Shown: positions 44,801 to 52,314 of the stretch, in pieces
Position numbering within the stretch: the first letter of the stretch is position 1
Layout of the letters: each line of letters opens with the position of its first letter
From: Arthrobacter sp. MSA 4-2
GTDB taxonomy: Bacteria > Actinomycetota > Actinomycetes > Actinomycetales > Micrococcaceae
Assembly (NCBI RefSeq): GCF_016405885.1
Contig: NZ_JAEKGC010000001.1
Coordinates: forward strand, 1 to 64,000
Reading direction: 5' to 3'
DNA length: 64,000 nt
Made by a program: the position numbers and the translations under genes
The notes under the pieces: generated by a model
What the model was told of the DNA's origin: nothing
The model's database searches: none
What the model saw: only the letters and a program-made list of their open reading frames with translations

Positions 44801-45298
44801 GCGACCTCCGTGGACGGCGTCCCCTACATCGTCAATGGAAACGCGGGGAAGACGCCGTCCACGGCTCCTGCCGAGGGCGGATTTTCCGGCTGGTCGCTGG
44901 TAGGGATCAACCCGTCGGCCGAACCGGCGCCGCTGAAGGCCCGGCATCGATCCGCACCGGAATCGGATGCGGAGAACCCATGGCTGGAAGTCGAGATGCG
45001 CCCCCACGTCGATAAGCTCGCCATCGACAACCCGGGGGCCATGGCCGCCGGCACGTCGGTCAGTCTTGACGCCCACGTCACTCAGGGGAGGCGGACCTTC
45101 CCGGTCAACTACCCCGTGAGTGCTGACTGGGCCTCGGAAAGGGTTCACATCGGCCTCGCGGCGGAAGCGCCGGGAACCAGCATTGCGGCCTACGACCCGG
45201 AGACCCAGAGCCTGACCGCACTGCGGGCAGGGGAGGGCACCCTCTCGGTCACCGTCAACGGAGTCACCGAAACCACCCCGGTCACCGTGACCGGGTAA
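41858..45298 (+). CDS. Secreted phosphodiester glycosidase fused to a metallophosphatase
   Basis: This 1146-residue exported protein begins with a signal peptide (KRTYKKLLLPGILIPAVLLSGVGPASAAP). Residues about 100-430 are a NAGPA/phosphodiester-glycosidase domain (GVNGDFFDINNSGSALG; LVTLDGRMADSRGMSLEELGAF; MALNLDGGGSSTLV; VPNGLALF). Ig-like and beta-sandwich regions follow (about 430-750). Residues about 780-1000 are a calcineurin-like phosphoesterase (VVSDAQF, VINGDWID, VPGNHEIYG, LTHMP), and a Big2-like domain ends the protein. The GTG at 41858 is chosen over 41852 because GGGACGG then has a 7-nt spacing. It may trim sugar-1-phosphate decorations of wall polymers (inference). Confidence 0.88.
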   Translation: MKRTYKKLLLPGILIPAVLLSGVGPASAAPRPVSGVLDSDAVPVREGADSSQGRSPAASSNPNEPGMLLKEPAGGERILLNEEERPVAPGLDLRSFQWLDSAGFVRGDVLTAKLGTPGLSLDYVDGGTVTTPGPLENQVEKAGAVAGVNGDFFDINNSGSALGAGLGRKGVVKGPNPGWPNAIGVDANGLAQMTEMLLEGSIVTPTATVPLKGLNQNVLAVNDIGAYTSLWGGYSRDRATTGVSSKVEVLVTDGVVTGISPQPGEGALKENTIALVGRENGAKALSALKIGDKVKVSYGLKSSAGEMEVAIGGSQPLVRGGEVLPQGDKSVHPRTAVGFSKDRATMFLVTLDGRMADSRGMSLEELGAFMKELGADMALNLDGGGSSTLVAREAGESGVDLENAPSDGYQRSVPNGLALFAAEGSGRPTGLRVAPEAGDADENSLRVFPGLSRELDALAHDETYAPVDVDAKYRSNPAAVGEIDKDGTFTARRSGDVTVTASTAGAAGELPLVVLGDLERVRPTAEKVSLKDASDAGTFGLVGYDADGFQAPIDPADVVLEYDTSKLSIEPNEAGGFSVKAGVDSAGVVVTATVKGVVSHVAVSVGLESRIAANFDDAAGWKWSGARSTGSLAPTQGRDGGTALQINYDFTQSTATRTSNAAPPKNITIDGQPQTIGLWVKGDGRGQWWSFSLRDDKGNSYPLYGPHITWTGWQYVEVDVPQGIAFPMTLTRFGIIETAATAKYAGSVAIDDITVKVAPSIETPVTDRVADDVVITDGKALDGGDFTFAVVSDAQFTASDQSLIPAARRTLREALAADPEFIVINGDWIDTAFPADLALARKVIEEELGDKVPWYYVPGNHEIYGPGTVDPFEAEFGPGHQRFVHKGTQFVLLDSSTGRLLGGGFDQWQMLRDSLDTARDNPAINGVVVLTHMPTRDPSPIKVSQLSSAVEVGVVEDWLSEFRRDSGKGAAYIGSHVGSFSATSVDGVPYIVNGNAGKTPSTAPAEGGFSGWSLVGINPSAEPAPLKARHRSAPESDAENPWLEVEMRPHVDKLAIDNPGAMAAGTSVSLDAHVTQGRRTFPVNYPVSADWASERVHIGLAAEAPGTSIAAYDPETQSLTALRAGEGTLSVTVNGVTETTPVTVTG

Positions 45299-45312
45299 GT
45301 CAGTGCACGCAA

Positions 45313-45344
45313 CGGCCCCTGCTTCCTTGAGGCAGGGGCTGTTT
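45313..45344 (+). terminator. Intrinsic terminator
   Basis: A 10-bp stem CGGCCCCTGC / GCAGGGGCTG (one G-T pair) with a 9-nt loop and a TTT tail begins 14 bp after the glycosidase stop, before a convergent gene. Confidence 0.75.
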
Positions 45345-45386
45345 CCGTCCGGCTCATCGGGGTTCGCCCGCGCTCTCTTTGATTCA

Positions 45387-46418
45387 TCAGAGCCGCCGGA
45401 CGCACTCCCCGGTGCCCAGCCGGGCCAGGCCGGCGCGGTCGCCGTCGGCGAAGTCGGTCACGTTGCTGTTCCGCGCGTTCATCAGCTGGTTGGGGTCCTC
45501 GACGTGGTCGAGGCCGACGACGTGCCCGAGCTCGTGCATGATCACCGCCCGGACGAGGTCCGGGCCGCCCGGATAGGTGAGGATGTCCGAGAGGGCGGGG
45601 GCATCGAGCTGCACCTGACCGGTGACGTAGACGTAGGGGTTGCCTGGGGTGGTGACCGCGCTGCTGCCGCCGAGCCCGGCAGTGTCTCCCGCGAGCTCGG
45701 GACTCTCCTGCGGCGTTGACCAGGTGATGAGGACCGGCGCCCACCGCTTGCCGTAGGCCTCAGGCTGGAAGGACTCGCGGTCTTCCGAGGGACCCTCAGA
45801 CGTGGTGCCGTCGTCAATGAACTGCAGGCCGGTGGCGGCGGAAACCTGCGCGACCGCCTCATCGATGAGCCTCTCGGAGCCGGGAGGGGCGTTGTCGGGG
45901 CGGACGACGTAGTGGATCGGGCGGCAGGGGTCGTAGGCGACGAAGTCCTGCTCATCGGTGGGGGAGGAATGGAACTGGTAGGCGTCCGAGGCGGCCACCA
46001 CGGGAGGCTGCCCGAGCGGCGCGTCAGCCGCCTCGATACCCCAGGGCGGCACGCTGGCGCCGGGGAAGTAGGGCAGCGCCGCCGGGAGGATGTGCCGCTC
46101 GAAGACGCCGGGCCCGAAGTAGAGCCCGGCCACCAGGGCGAGGGCGAGACCGGTGCGCAGGCCGCGGCTGAAACGCCGGCGGGGCCGCTGCCCGTGCGGT
46201 TTTGGAGGGAGGGTGCGGGAGCGCGGAGGTGCGGGCGGCCACCCGTTGGGCCGGCCCTGCGAGGCGTGGAACCCCCGCAGCTGCTGATTCAGGGATTCTT
46301 CAAGCGCCCAGGTGGGTGTGCGGCCGCTAGGTGCCTTCGATTGGCGCGGGGCGCCGTTGCGCGGGGTGCTTTCTGGCTCCCCGCCGCCGCCGGCTTGGCC
46401 CTCGTGGGGGTACGGCAT
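45387..46418 (-). CDS. Membrane-anchored matrixin-like metalloprotease
   Basis: This 343-residue protein has a Pro/Arg-rich cytoplasmic N-terminus, one membrane segment near residues 85-105 (FSRGLRTGLALALVAGLYFG), and an extracellular zincin domain. The active site HELGHVVGLDH with the downstream methionine turn (NQLMN) defines a matrixin/metzincin. The C-terminal NVTDFADGDRAGLARLG also fits. It lies 13 bp after the sortase gene on the same strand. The ATG at 46418 is preferred. An upstream in-frame start would overlap the sortase gene. Confidence 0.88.
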   Translation of the reverse strand: MPYPHEGQAGGGGEPESTPRNGAPRQSKAPSGRTPTWALEESLNQQLRGFHASQGRPNGWPPAPPRSRTLPPKPHGQRPRRRFSRGLRTGLALALVAGLYFGPGVFERHILPAALPYFPGASVPPWGIEAADAPLGQPPVVAASDAYQFHSSPTDEQDFVAYDPCRPIHYVVRPDNAPPGSERLIDEAVAQVSAATGLQFIDDGTTSEGPSEDRESFQPEAYGKRWAPVLITWSTPQESPELAGDTAGLGGSSAVTTPGNPYVYVTGQVQLDAPALSDILTYPGGPDLVRAVIMHELGHVVGLDHVEDPNQLMNARNSNVTDFADGDRAGLARLGTGECVRRL

Positions 46419-46431
46419 ACCGGCACCGCTC

Positions 46432-47100
46432 TCAGCCGACGAGCTTCGCGTAGACGACGTAGTTGTCGTCGAACTCACCGGTCTCCGGGTCGAACCCGTC
46501 ACAGGTGATCAGGCGTAGTTCGGCCCCCTCGGTGTTCCCGTAGACCTTCTTCGTGGGGAAGGTGTCCTTGGCGTACTGCTCGCCGCGGTCGAAGGTGAAG
46601 ACCGCCTTCGTGCCGTCCTCGCGGGTCACCTCGATGGTGTCCCCGGCCTTGAGCTTGCGCAACTCGGCGAAGATGCCCGGTCCTCCGTCGGTGGCATTGA
46701 CATGGCCCAGGAGGACCGCGGGTCCGCGCTCGCCGGGCGTGGGCGAGCCGTTGTACCAGCTGGCGGGCGCGCCGGGGCCGTCCGGGGGGACCTCGAGGGT
46801 GCCGTTATCGCGCAGGCCGAGGCTGAGCAGCTCCGAGGTCGCACCGGTTGACGGAATGCGGAAGGAGGCCGGCCGGGACTCGGGGAGGACAGGGAGGTCC
46901 GGAGACGCCGTCGGCGTCTGAACCTGCGGTGCCGCCGTCGCCGGTGCAGGGGTGGGTGTGGTCGACGGCGTGGACGAAGTCGTCGGCGGGTTCTCGAGCA
47001 TCTGGGCCGGAGCCTCGGAGGCGCAGCCGGAGAGCAGGAAGAAGGCGACCGCCGCAGCAGCCAGGCGGCTTCTACGGCGGTTGCCGGAAGAACTGATCAT
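46432..47100 (-). CDS. Class F sortase with lipobox
   Basis: This 222-residue protein has a lipoprotein signal (AAAAVAFFLLSGC, Cys26) and a Pro/Thr linker. Its sortase F domain has SFRIPSTGATSELLSLGL, AVLLGHVNATDGGPGIFAELRKLKAGD (catalytic His), ELRLITCDG (catalytic Cys) and the NYVVYAKLV end strand. Class F sortases of actinobacteria have poorly known substrates. No LPxTG protein is apparent in the window. It is followed by the matrixin-like protease, with which it is likely co-transcribed. Confidence 0.92.
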   Translation of the reverse strand: MISSSGNRRRSRLAAAAVAFFLLSGCASEAPAQMLENPPTTSSTPSTTPTPAPATAAPQVQTPTASPDLPVLPESRPASFRIPSTGATSELLSLGLRDNGTLEVPPDGPGAPASWYNGSPTPGERGPAVLLGHVNATDGGPGIFAELRKLKAGDTIEVTREDGTKAVFTFDRGEQYAKDTFPTKKVYGNTEGAELRLITCDGFDPETGEFDDNYVVYAKLVG

Positions 47101-47268
47101 GCGTAGGACGATATCCGATTCGGTTCGACGATGGACGGTCAGGCCCAGGGCCTGACACCTATAGACAGGTGAACGTGGCCCGGGCGGACCAAATCGTCAG
47201 TGCATTCGAATAGGTTCTGTATGAACGGTCCGCGCTGGGCGGGCCGCTGATATTGAAGGTAGAACAGT

Positions 47269-47439
47269 ATGCAACAGGAAACAGCTATCGCTCTCGAGGA
47301 AGCACAACGAGCGCTCCTCGCCAAGATCACTCAGACGGCGCCATCGGTGGGCTCAAGCCACCGGATACTTCACCTCGCTGAGGCATTTGCGCTTCTTCAG
47401 GGCACTGCAACTCCTCGGGGGACGGCAAGCTCAGAGTAG
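47269..47439 (+). CDS. Small hypothetical protein (56 aa)
   Basis: This frame encodes MQQETAIALEEAQRALLAKI, then about 36 more residues including RILHLAEAFALLQG. The predicted amphipathic helices and the LAEAFALL pattern resemble small actinobacterial proteins of unknown role. AAGGTAG lies 8 nt before the ATG. It stands alone between the sortase gene and the riboswitch operon. Confidence 0.6.
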   Translation: MQQETAIALEEAQRALLAKITQTAPSVGSSHRILHLAEAFALLQGTATPRGTASSE

Positions 47440-47752
47440 ATAAGGGGCTAGGGCGGCTCACTGTGAAAGCGGTGCGCCGCCCTTTCGTCACAAAAGTGAT
47501 GTTGTAGTCGTGTGTTAACCGAGAAGCCCCGGGCAATCTCGGTATAACGCAAATTCTTGTATGCACCTTCTGTTGAGACGACCGCAGTACCGCTGGCATG
47601 GTTTAGTACTCAGCGAATCAGAGGCTCGATGCGAAGTCCGATCGTTCGAAGCGGGACGGGCGCCACCGCCCTGAAAGTGCGGTCAGGGTCGTCCTGCTGG
47701 CCGTTGTTTTGCGGTCAATATTGCGGCTCGTGACTTCCTATGACGCACATTC
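47440..47752. other. Intergenic stretch without recognisable genes
   Basis: No convincing frame, hairpin or repeat was seen in this 313-bp stretch. It precedes the riboswitch promoter and has mixed AT content, for example around 47500-47560. Confidence 0.5.
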
Positions 47753-47783
47753 TTGGATTTCACCGTGATGCGTCCAGTAGGGT
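47753..47783 (+). promoter_or_regulatory. Promoter of the riboswitch-metNIQ operon
   Basis: A -35-like TTGGAT (47753-47758) and a -10 TAGGGT (47778-47783, TAnnnT form) are 19 bp apart. The predicted transcription start near 47790 coincides with the 5' edge of the riboswitch P1 stem. Confidence 0.5.
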
Positions 47784-47788
47784 CAAAC

Positions 47789-47875
47789 ACAGAATCAAGA
47801 GTTCCAACGCAAAACCCTGGTTTGTTGGACGGCAACCCTCTCGCTGTAGCGGGGTGCCCCAGGTGAGGATTCGGC
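47789..47875 (+). promoter_or_regulatory. SAM-IV-type S-adenosylmethionine riboswitch
   Basis: Conserved core segments GGACGGCAACCCTC and GCGGGGTGCCCCAGGTGA match the SAM-IV consensus. P1 pairs GAATC (47792-47796) with GATTC (47868-47872). P2 pairs CCAAC/GTTGG and AAACC/GGTTT. P3 pairs CTCGC/GCGGG. The loop CCTGG (47816-47820) pairs with CCAGG (47859-47863) as the pseudoknot. SAM binding should lower expression of the downstream monooxygenase-metNIQ operon. Confidence 0.85.
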
Positions 47876-47891
47876 CCGGCCGGCGCAGATG

Positions 47892-47930
47892 ACCGGAGGG
47901 CAAGTACGGCACTTCCTCCGGTTGTGCCCT
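47892..47930 (+). promoter_or_regulatory. Candidate expression platform of the SAM riboswitch
   Basis: ACCGGAGG (47892-47899) pairs perfectly with CCTCCGGT (47915-47922), and AGGGCA (47898-47903) can instead pair with TGCCCT (47925-47930). These overlapping, mutually exclusive pairings sit 20-58 nt before the ATG and could switch transcription or translation. Confidence 0.5.
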
Positions 47931-47949
47931 GAACGAGGGTTCTTTTGCC

Positions 47950-49356
47950 ATGTCCTTATCCCCGCACGCCTCCGGCTCACCGCGCCGGATCCGCTTCAAC
48001 GCCTTCGACATGAATTGCGTCGGTCATCAGTCTCCCGGGCTGTGGCGCCACCCCGAGGACCAGTCCTGGCGGTACAAGGACCTCCACTACTGGGCTGAGC
48101 TCGCTAAGACGCTCGAGAAGGGCCTGTTCGACGGCATCTTCATTGCCGACGTCCTCGGCACCTACGACGTCTACGGCGGCTCCAACGAGGCAACGCTGCG
48201 CCAGGGCACCCAGACGCCGGTCAACGACCCGTTCCTCCTGGTCTCCGCCATGGCCCTGGTGACCGAGCACCTCGGCTTCGGCGTCACTGCGGGCACGGCG
48301 TACGAGCATCCGTACCCGTTCGCCCGCCGCCTCTCCACGCTCGACCACCTCACCAACGGGCGGTTCGGCTGGAACGTCGTTACCGGGTACCTCCCCTCGG
48401 CGGCGCGGAACCTCGGGCAGACCGACCAGCTCGAGCACGATGAGCGCTACAACCACGCCGACGAGTACCTCGAGGTGCTCTACAAGCTGCTCGAAGGCTC
48501 CTGGGAGGACGACGCCGTCGTGCGCGATACCGAAAGCGGCGTCTTCACCGACCCCGCGAAGGTCCACGGAATCGGGCATGAGGGCAAGTACTTCACGACG
48601 CCGGGGATCCACCTCAGCGAACCGTCCCCGCAGCGCACCCCGGTGATCTACCAGGCCGGCGCCTCCGCCCGGGGGATCGCCTTCGCCGCGGGCAATGCGG
48701 AGGCCGTCTTCGTGGGCTCGCCGACCCGGGCGATCCTCAAGGAGACCGTCGCGAAGATCCGCGACGCCGTCGAGGCCGCCGGACGCGACCGCTACTCCGT
48801 GCGCATCTACACGATGCTCACCGTCATCACCGACGAGACCGAGGAGAAGGCGCACGCCAAGCACGAGGAGTACAAGAAGTACGTCAGCTACGAGGGGGCG
48901 CTCGTGCTGCTCTCGGGCTGGCTCGGCATCGACCTGTCGGTGTACGACCCGGATGAGCCGCTCGGCAACGTGAAGTCGAACGCCATTCAGTCGGCGGTCG
49001 CGAACTTCTCCAAGGTGGAGGACGACGGCAAGCCGTGGACGGTGCGCGACATCGCCGAGTGGGCCGGCATCGGCGGGCTGGGCCCGCGCGTCGTCGGCTC
49101 CGGTGCGCAGGTCGCCGAGGAGCTCCAGGCGTGGGTGGAGGAGACCGACGTCGACGGCTTCAACCTCGCTTACGCCATCACGCCGGGCTCGTTCGAGGAC
49201 GTGGTGAAGTACGTGGTGCCCGAACTGCAGAAGCGCGGCGCGTACCCCACCGAATACGTCGAGGGGACGCTGCGGCACAAGCTGTTCGGCCGTGGCGACC
49301 GGCTGCCCGCCGAGCATCACGGCTCGAGCTACCGCCTCCAGCCCGCCGCCCGCTGA
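47950..49356 (+). CDS. FMN-dependent monooxygenase (NtaA/SnaA/DszA family, LLM class)
   Basis: This 468-residue luciferase-like monooxygenase has RIRFNAFDMNCVGHQSPGLWRHP, GLFDGIFIADVLGTYDVYGGS, ARRLSTLDHLTNGRFGWNVVTGYLPSAARN and TPVIYQAGASARGIAFAAGNAEAVFVG, the standard NtaA/DszA landmarks. It uses FMNH2 and oxygen from a separate reductase. Placed under a SAM riboswitch and next to metNIQ, it most likely oxidises an organosulfur compound (for example a methylthio compound, sulfone or sulfonate) as a sulfur source. The exact substrate is not deducible. Confidence 0.92.
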   Translation: MSLSPHASGSPRRIRFNAFDMNCVGHQSPGLWRHPEDQSWRYKDLHYWAELAKTLEKGLFDGIFIADVLGTYDVYGGSNEATLRQGTQTPVNDPFLLVSAMALVTEHLGFGVTAGTAYEHPYPFARRLSTLDHLTNGRFGWNVVTGYLPSAARNLGQTDQLEHDERYNHADEYLEVLYKLLEGSWEDDAVVRDTESGVFTDPAKVHGIGHEGKYFTTPGIHLSEPSPQRTPVIYQAGASARGIAFAAGNAEAVFVGSPTRAILKETVAKIRDAVEAAGRDRYSVRIYTMLTVITDETEEKAHAKHEEYKKYVSYEGALVLLSGWLGIDLSVYDPDEPLGNVKSNAIQSAVANFSKVEDDGKPWTVRDIAEWAGIGGLGPRVVGSGAQVAEELQAWVEETDVDGFNLAYAITPGSFEDVVKYVVPELQKRGAYPTEYVEGTLRHKLFGRGDRLPAEHHGSSYRLQPAAR

Positions 49357-49374
49357 CCTTCCAAGGACAACTCC

Positions 49375-50433
49375 ATGATCTCCCTTCTTGAACTGACGAA
49401 AACCTACGGGCGTGGTGCGGATTCGGTCACGGTGCTCGACCGGCTCAACTTCGAGGTCGGCGCCGGCGAAATCTTCGCCGTCACCGGACCGAGTGGTGCC
49501 GGCAAGAGCACGCTGGCCCAGTGCATCAACCTGCTGGAGCGGCCCACCTCAGGATCGGTGGTCGTGAACGGCGAGGACCTTTCGAGCCTTCCGGAGAAGC
49601 GGCTCCGGGCGGCGCGGCGGCGGATCGGCACGGTGTTCCAGTCGGCGAGCCTGTTGAGCCGGCGCACGGCGTCGGAAAACATCGCCCTGCCGCTGGAATA
49701 CCTTGGCGTGACGCCGGGGGAGATCAAGGCTCGGGTGGGGGAACTGATCGACCGCGTCGGGCTGGGGCCCAAGGCCCACTCGTACCCGTTCCAGCTCTCC
49801 GGCGGGCAGGCGCAGCGCGTCGGCATTGCCCGGGCGCTGGCCCTGCGTCCCGCCATCCTGTTAGCGGATGAGGCGACGTCGGGCCTGGACCCGGACACCA
49901 CCAGCTCCGTGGTGGAACTGCTGAAGCAGCTGCGGACCGACCTCGACCTCACGGTCGTCTTCATCACCCACGAGATGGACACGGTGCGGCAGATCGCCGA
50001 TTCGGTGGCGCGGCTCGAGCGCGGGCAGATCGTCGAGACCGGGCCGCTGGTCGACCTGCTGACGGACCACGGCTCCCCGCTGGGCCGGGCGCTGCAGCCA
50101 CGACGCGGTTTTGCAGCGGCCGACGACGGCGCCGCCACCTGGTACGTCACCTACGACTCGGCCGATGTGCCGGGGGACTGGATCCAGCGGGTCTCCGCGG
50201 ATCTTGCCGTGCCGATACACCTTCTCGGCGCATCGGTCGAAACGGTGCACGGCATCAATACCGGCAGTGCCACCCTCGGAATCACTGCGCGGTCCGACGA
50301 GGCCGTCCAGGCGGTTTTGGCCCGGTATGGGTTGAGCGGTACGCCCGATGCCCGTCGGGAGGCCACTGCCGGGGGAGTGCCGGTTTCACTGGTCCGGTCC
50401 GGAGCGGTTCCGGCGCTGGAGGGCGCAGCATGA
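49375..50433 (+). CDS. metN: Methionine ABC transporter ATP-binding protein
   Basis: This 352-residue ABC ATPase has VTGPSGAGKSTLAQC (Walker A), LSGGQAQRVGIARAL (signature), ILLADEATSGLD (Walker B), and a C-terminal ACT-like NIL domain (YVTYDSADVPGDWIQRVSADLAVPIHLLGASVETVHGINTGSATLGI). The NIL domain binds methionine to inhibit uptake in MetN. It overlaps metI by 4 nt (ATGA). Confidence 0.95.
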   Translation: MISLLELTKTYGRGADSVTVLDRLNFEVGAGEIFAVTGPSGAGKSTLAQCINLLERPTSGSVVVNGEDLSSLPEKRLRAARRRIGTVFQSASLLSRRTASENIALPLEYLGVTPGEIKARVGELIDRVGLGPKAHSYPFQLSGGQAQRVGIARALALRPAILLADEATSGLDPDTTSSVVELLKQLRTDLDLTVVFITHEMDTVRQIADSVARLERGQIVETGPLVDLLTDHGSPLGRALQPRRGFAAADDGAATWYVTYDSADVPGDWIQRVSADLAVPIHLLGASVETVHGINTGSATLGITARSDEAVQAVLARYGLSGTPDARREATAGGVPVSLVRSGAVPALEGAA

Positions 50434-51149
50434 GCGCCGTCGTCGGTGGGGCGATTTATGTCCCCCGGGCCGATGTGCCGGTGGCCGAGCTTCCCGCACT
50501 GCTGCTGCCCGCCTACGGCGAGACGGTGCTGATGGTCGGCATCGTGATGGCGATTGTCCTGGTGGTCGGGACGCCGCTGGGCGTCCTGCTTCACAATGTC
50601 GCACCGGGCGGGCTCTTTGAGCGGCCGTCGCTGCATGCGGTGCTGGGCTGGATCATCAGCGTGGGGCGGTCGCTGCCGTTCCTGATCCTGATGGCGTCGA
50701 TCGTGCCGTTCACCCGCTTTATCACCGGGACGAACATCGGCATTGCCGCCGCGGTGGTGCCGATGTCCCTGGCCGGGATTGCCTTCTTCACCCGAATCGT
50801 CGAGAACGCGCTGCGGTCGGTGCCGCCGTCGATCGTGAGGGTGGCCCGCGCCTCGGGCGGGTCGAACCTGCAGATCATGAGGTCGGCGCAGTTCGGGGAG
50901 GCGGTGCCGGCCGTGCTCGGCGGGCTGACCATCCAGGTCATCGCCATGATCGAGTATTCGGCGATTGCCGGGACGATCGGGGCCGGCGGCATCGGCTACG
51001 TCGCGGTGACCTACGGCTACCAGCGGTTCGACAACACCGTCATGCTCGCGACCATCCTGATCCTCGTGGCGACCGTCGCCTTCGTGCAGGTTGCCGGCGA
51101 CCGGCTGGTCCGCTGGGTGACGCCGCAGAAGCGGCTGCAGCGGGCCTGA
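50430..51149 (+). CDS. metI: Methionine ABC transporter permease
   Basis: This 239-residue permease has five to six membrane helices and the MetI signature GRSLPFLILMASIVPFTRFITGTNIGIAAAVVPMSLAGIAFFTRIVENALRSVPPSIVRVARASGG, including the EAA coupling loop. It ends in a basic tail (TPQKRLQRA). It is coupled to metN by a 4-nt overlap. Confidence 0.95.
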   Translation: MSAVVGGAIYVPRADVPVAELPALLLPAYGETVLMVGIVMAIVLVVGTPLGVLLHNVAPGGLFERPSLHAVLGWIISVGRSLPFLILMASIVPFTRFITGTNIGIAAAVVPMSLAGIAFFTRIVENALRSVPPSIVRVARASGGSNLQIMRSAQFGEAVPAVLGGLTIQVIAMIEYSAIAGTIGAGGIGYVAVTYGYQRFDNTVMLATILILVATVAFVQVAGDRLVRWVTPQKRLQRA

Positions 51150-51218
51150 CTCACTCCTCTCTATCCTTTTCTTCTCAATATCGCGCTGTGTTCCAGCGCG
51201 CCCTCGAAAGGCTTCGCC

Positions 51219-52139
51219 ATGTCTGAAAATACTCCTTCCCCGTCCGCCACCCCCGGCTCCTCCGTGCACGGCTTCACCCTGCGGAAGCGGCGCAAGGCGC
51301 CGTGGATTGCCGGCGGTGCCGCCGCCGTCGTTGCGGCGGGTGCCTTTACCGCAGTGCCGCTGCTGAACCCCGAGAAATCGGCCGCAGAGACCGAGGGGGC
51401 CACCCTGCTGGTGGCCACCGCCGAGGGCAACCATGCCGAGCAGGCCCTGGTGGAGTTCATCGATGAGGAGGTGGCCCCGAAGTACGGGATCGACATTGAG
51501 TTCAAGGGCCTCAGCGACAGCAACACCATCAACCGGGCGGTGAGCGAGGGCGAGGTCGCGGCCACGATCTACCAGCACAAGCTGTGGCTGGGGCAGGTGC
51601 TCGAGGCGAACCCGGATTTCCGGGAGACGGCGGTCGGCCCGGTGTTCCGGTGGGGTTTCGGGATCTGGTCGGATAAGTACAAGACCGTGGAGGAGATTCC
51701 CGACGGCGCGACGGTGTCGCTGTATTCGGATCCGGCGAACGAGGCCCAGGGGCTGTGGCTGCTGGAGCGGGCCGGGCTGATCACGCTGAAGGAGGGCGTG
51801 AACAAATGGGAGGCGACGCAGAAGGACATCGCTTCGAATCCGAAGAACCTTCAGTTCCGGCTGCTGGACTTCGCGGCGCAGTCGAGGGCGCTGCCGGACC
51901 TCGACGCCGCCGTGGGGTACACGGAGTACTACACGGCGGCGAAGATCCCGTTGGAGCAGCAGATCTTCGCCCCGCCGGCCCCGGATGAGTTCGCATCCCA
52001 GTTGACCGTGGGAACGGAGTACCTGGAGACGGAAAACATCAAGAAGCTGACGGAGGCGTTCCAGGACCCGGCCGTGCAGGAGTTCCTGGCCACCGACCCG
52101 GAGGTGAAGGGGCTGCTGCTGCCGATCGAGGGGGAGTAG
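51219..52139 (+). CDS. metQ: Methionine ABC transporter substrate-binding protein (NlpA/MetQ family)
   Basis: This 306-residue protein has a MetQ domain from about residue 60 (TLLVATAEGNHAEQALVEFIDEEVAPKYGIDIEF; NRAVSEGEVAATIYQHKLWLGQVLEANPDF; VSLYSDPANEAQGLWLLERAGLI; GYTEYYTAAKIP). The N-terminus (RKAPWIAGGAAAVVAAGAFTAVPLL) is a membrane segment without any lipobox cysteine, so it is probably anchored or secreted rather than lipidated. Fragments of a second metQ lie at 52713-52800 and 61293-61451. Confidence 0.93.
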   Translation: MSENTPSPSATPGSSVHGFTLRKRRKAPWIAGGAAAVVAAGAFTAVPLLNPEKSAAETEGATLLVATAEGNHAEQALVEFIDEEVAPKYGIDIEFKGLSDSNTINRAVSEGEVAATIYQHKLWLGQVLEANPDFRETAVGPVFRWGFGIWSDKYKTVEEIPDGATVSLYSDPANEAQGLWLLERAGLITLKEGVNKWEATQKDIASNPKNLQFRLLDFAAQSRALPDLDAAVGYTEYYTAAKIPLEQQIFAPPAPDEFASQLTVGTEYLETENIKKLTEAFQDPAVQEFLATDPEVKGLLLPIEGE

Positions 52140-52314
52140 CGGGAGCGAGGCGGTGCACTTCGTTCGCTTCATGACCGCACTTGGCCAATGAGACTTCGGC
52201 TGGCGGAGGTCACCGTTGCGCAATTGCGTCACCCCACGAGAAGGCTCAAAAGGTCCATGGAGAGCCGGCTGCCGGACGGCCCTCAGATGTCGATGGCCCA
52301 GTTTGCGTACCACC

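Noticed and set aside
44261-45148. Reverse-strand open frame inside the secreted glycosidase/phosphatase gene
   Set aside because: It is antisense to clear metallophosphatase motifs; no independent start signal or family.
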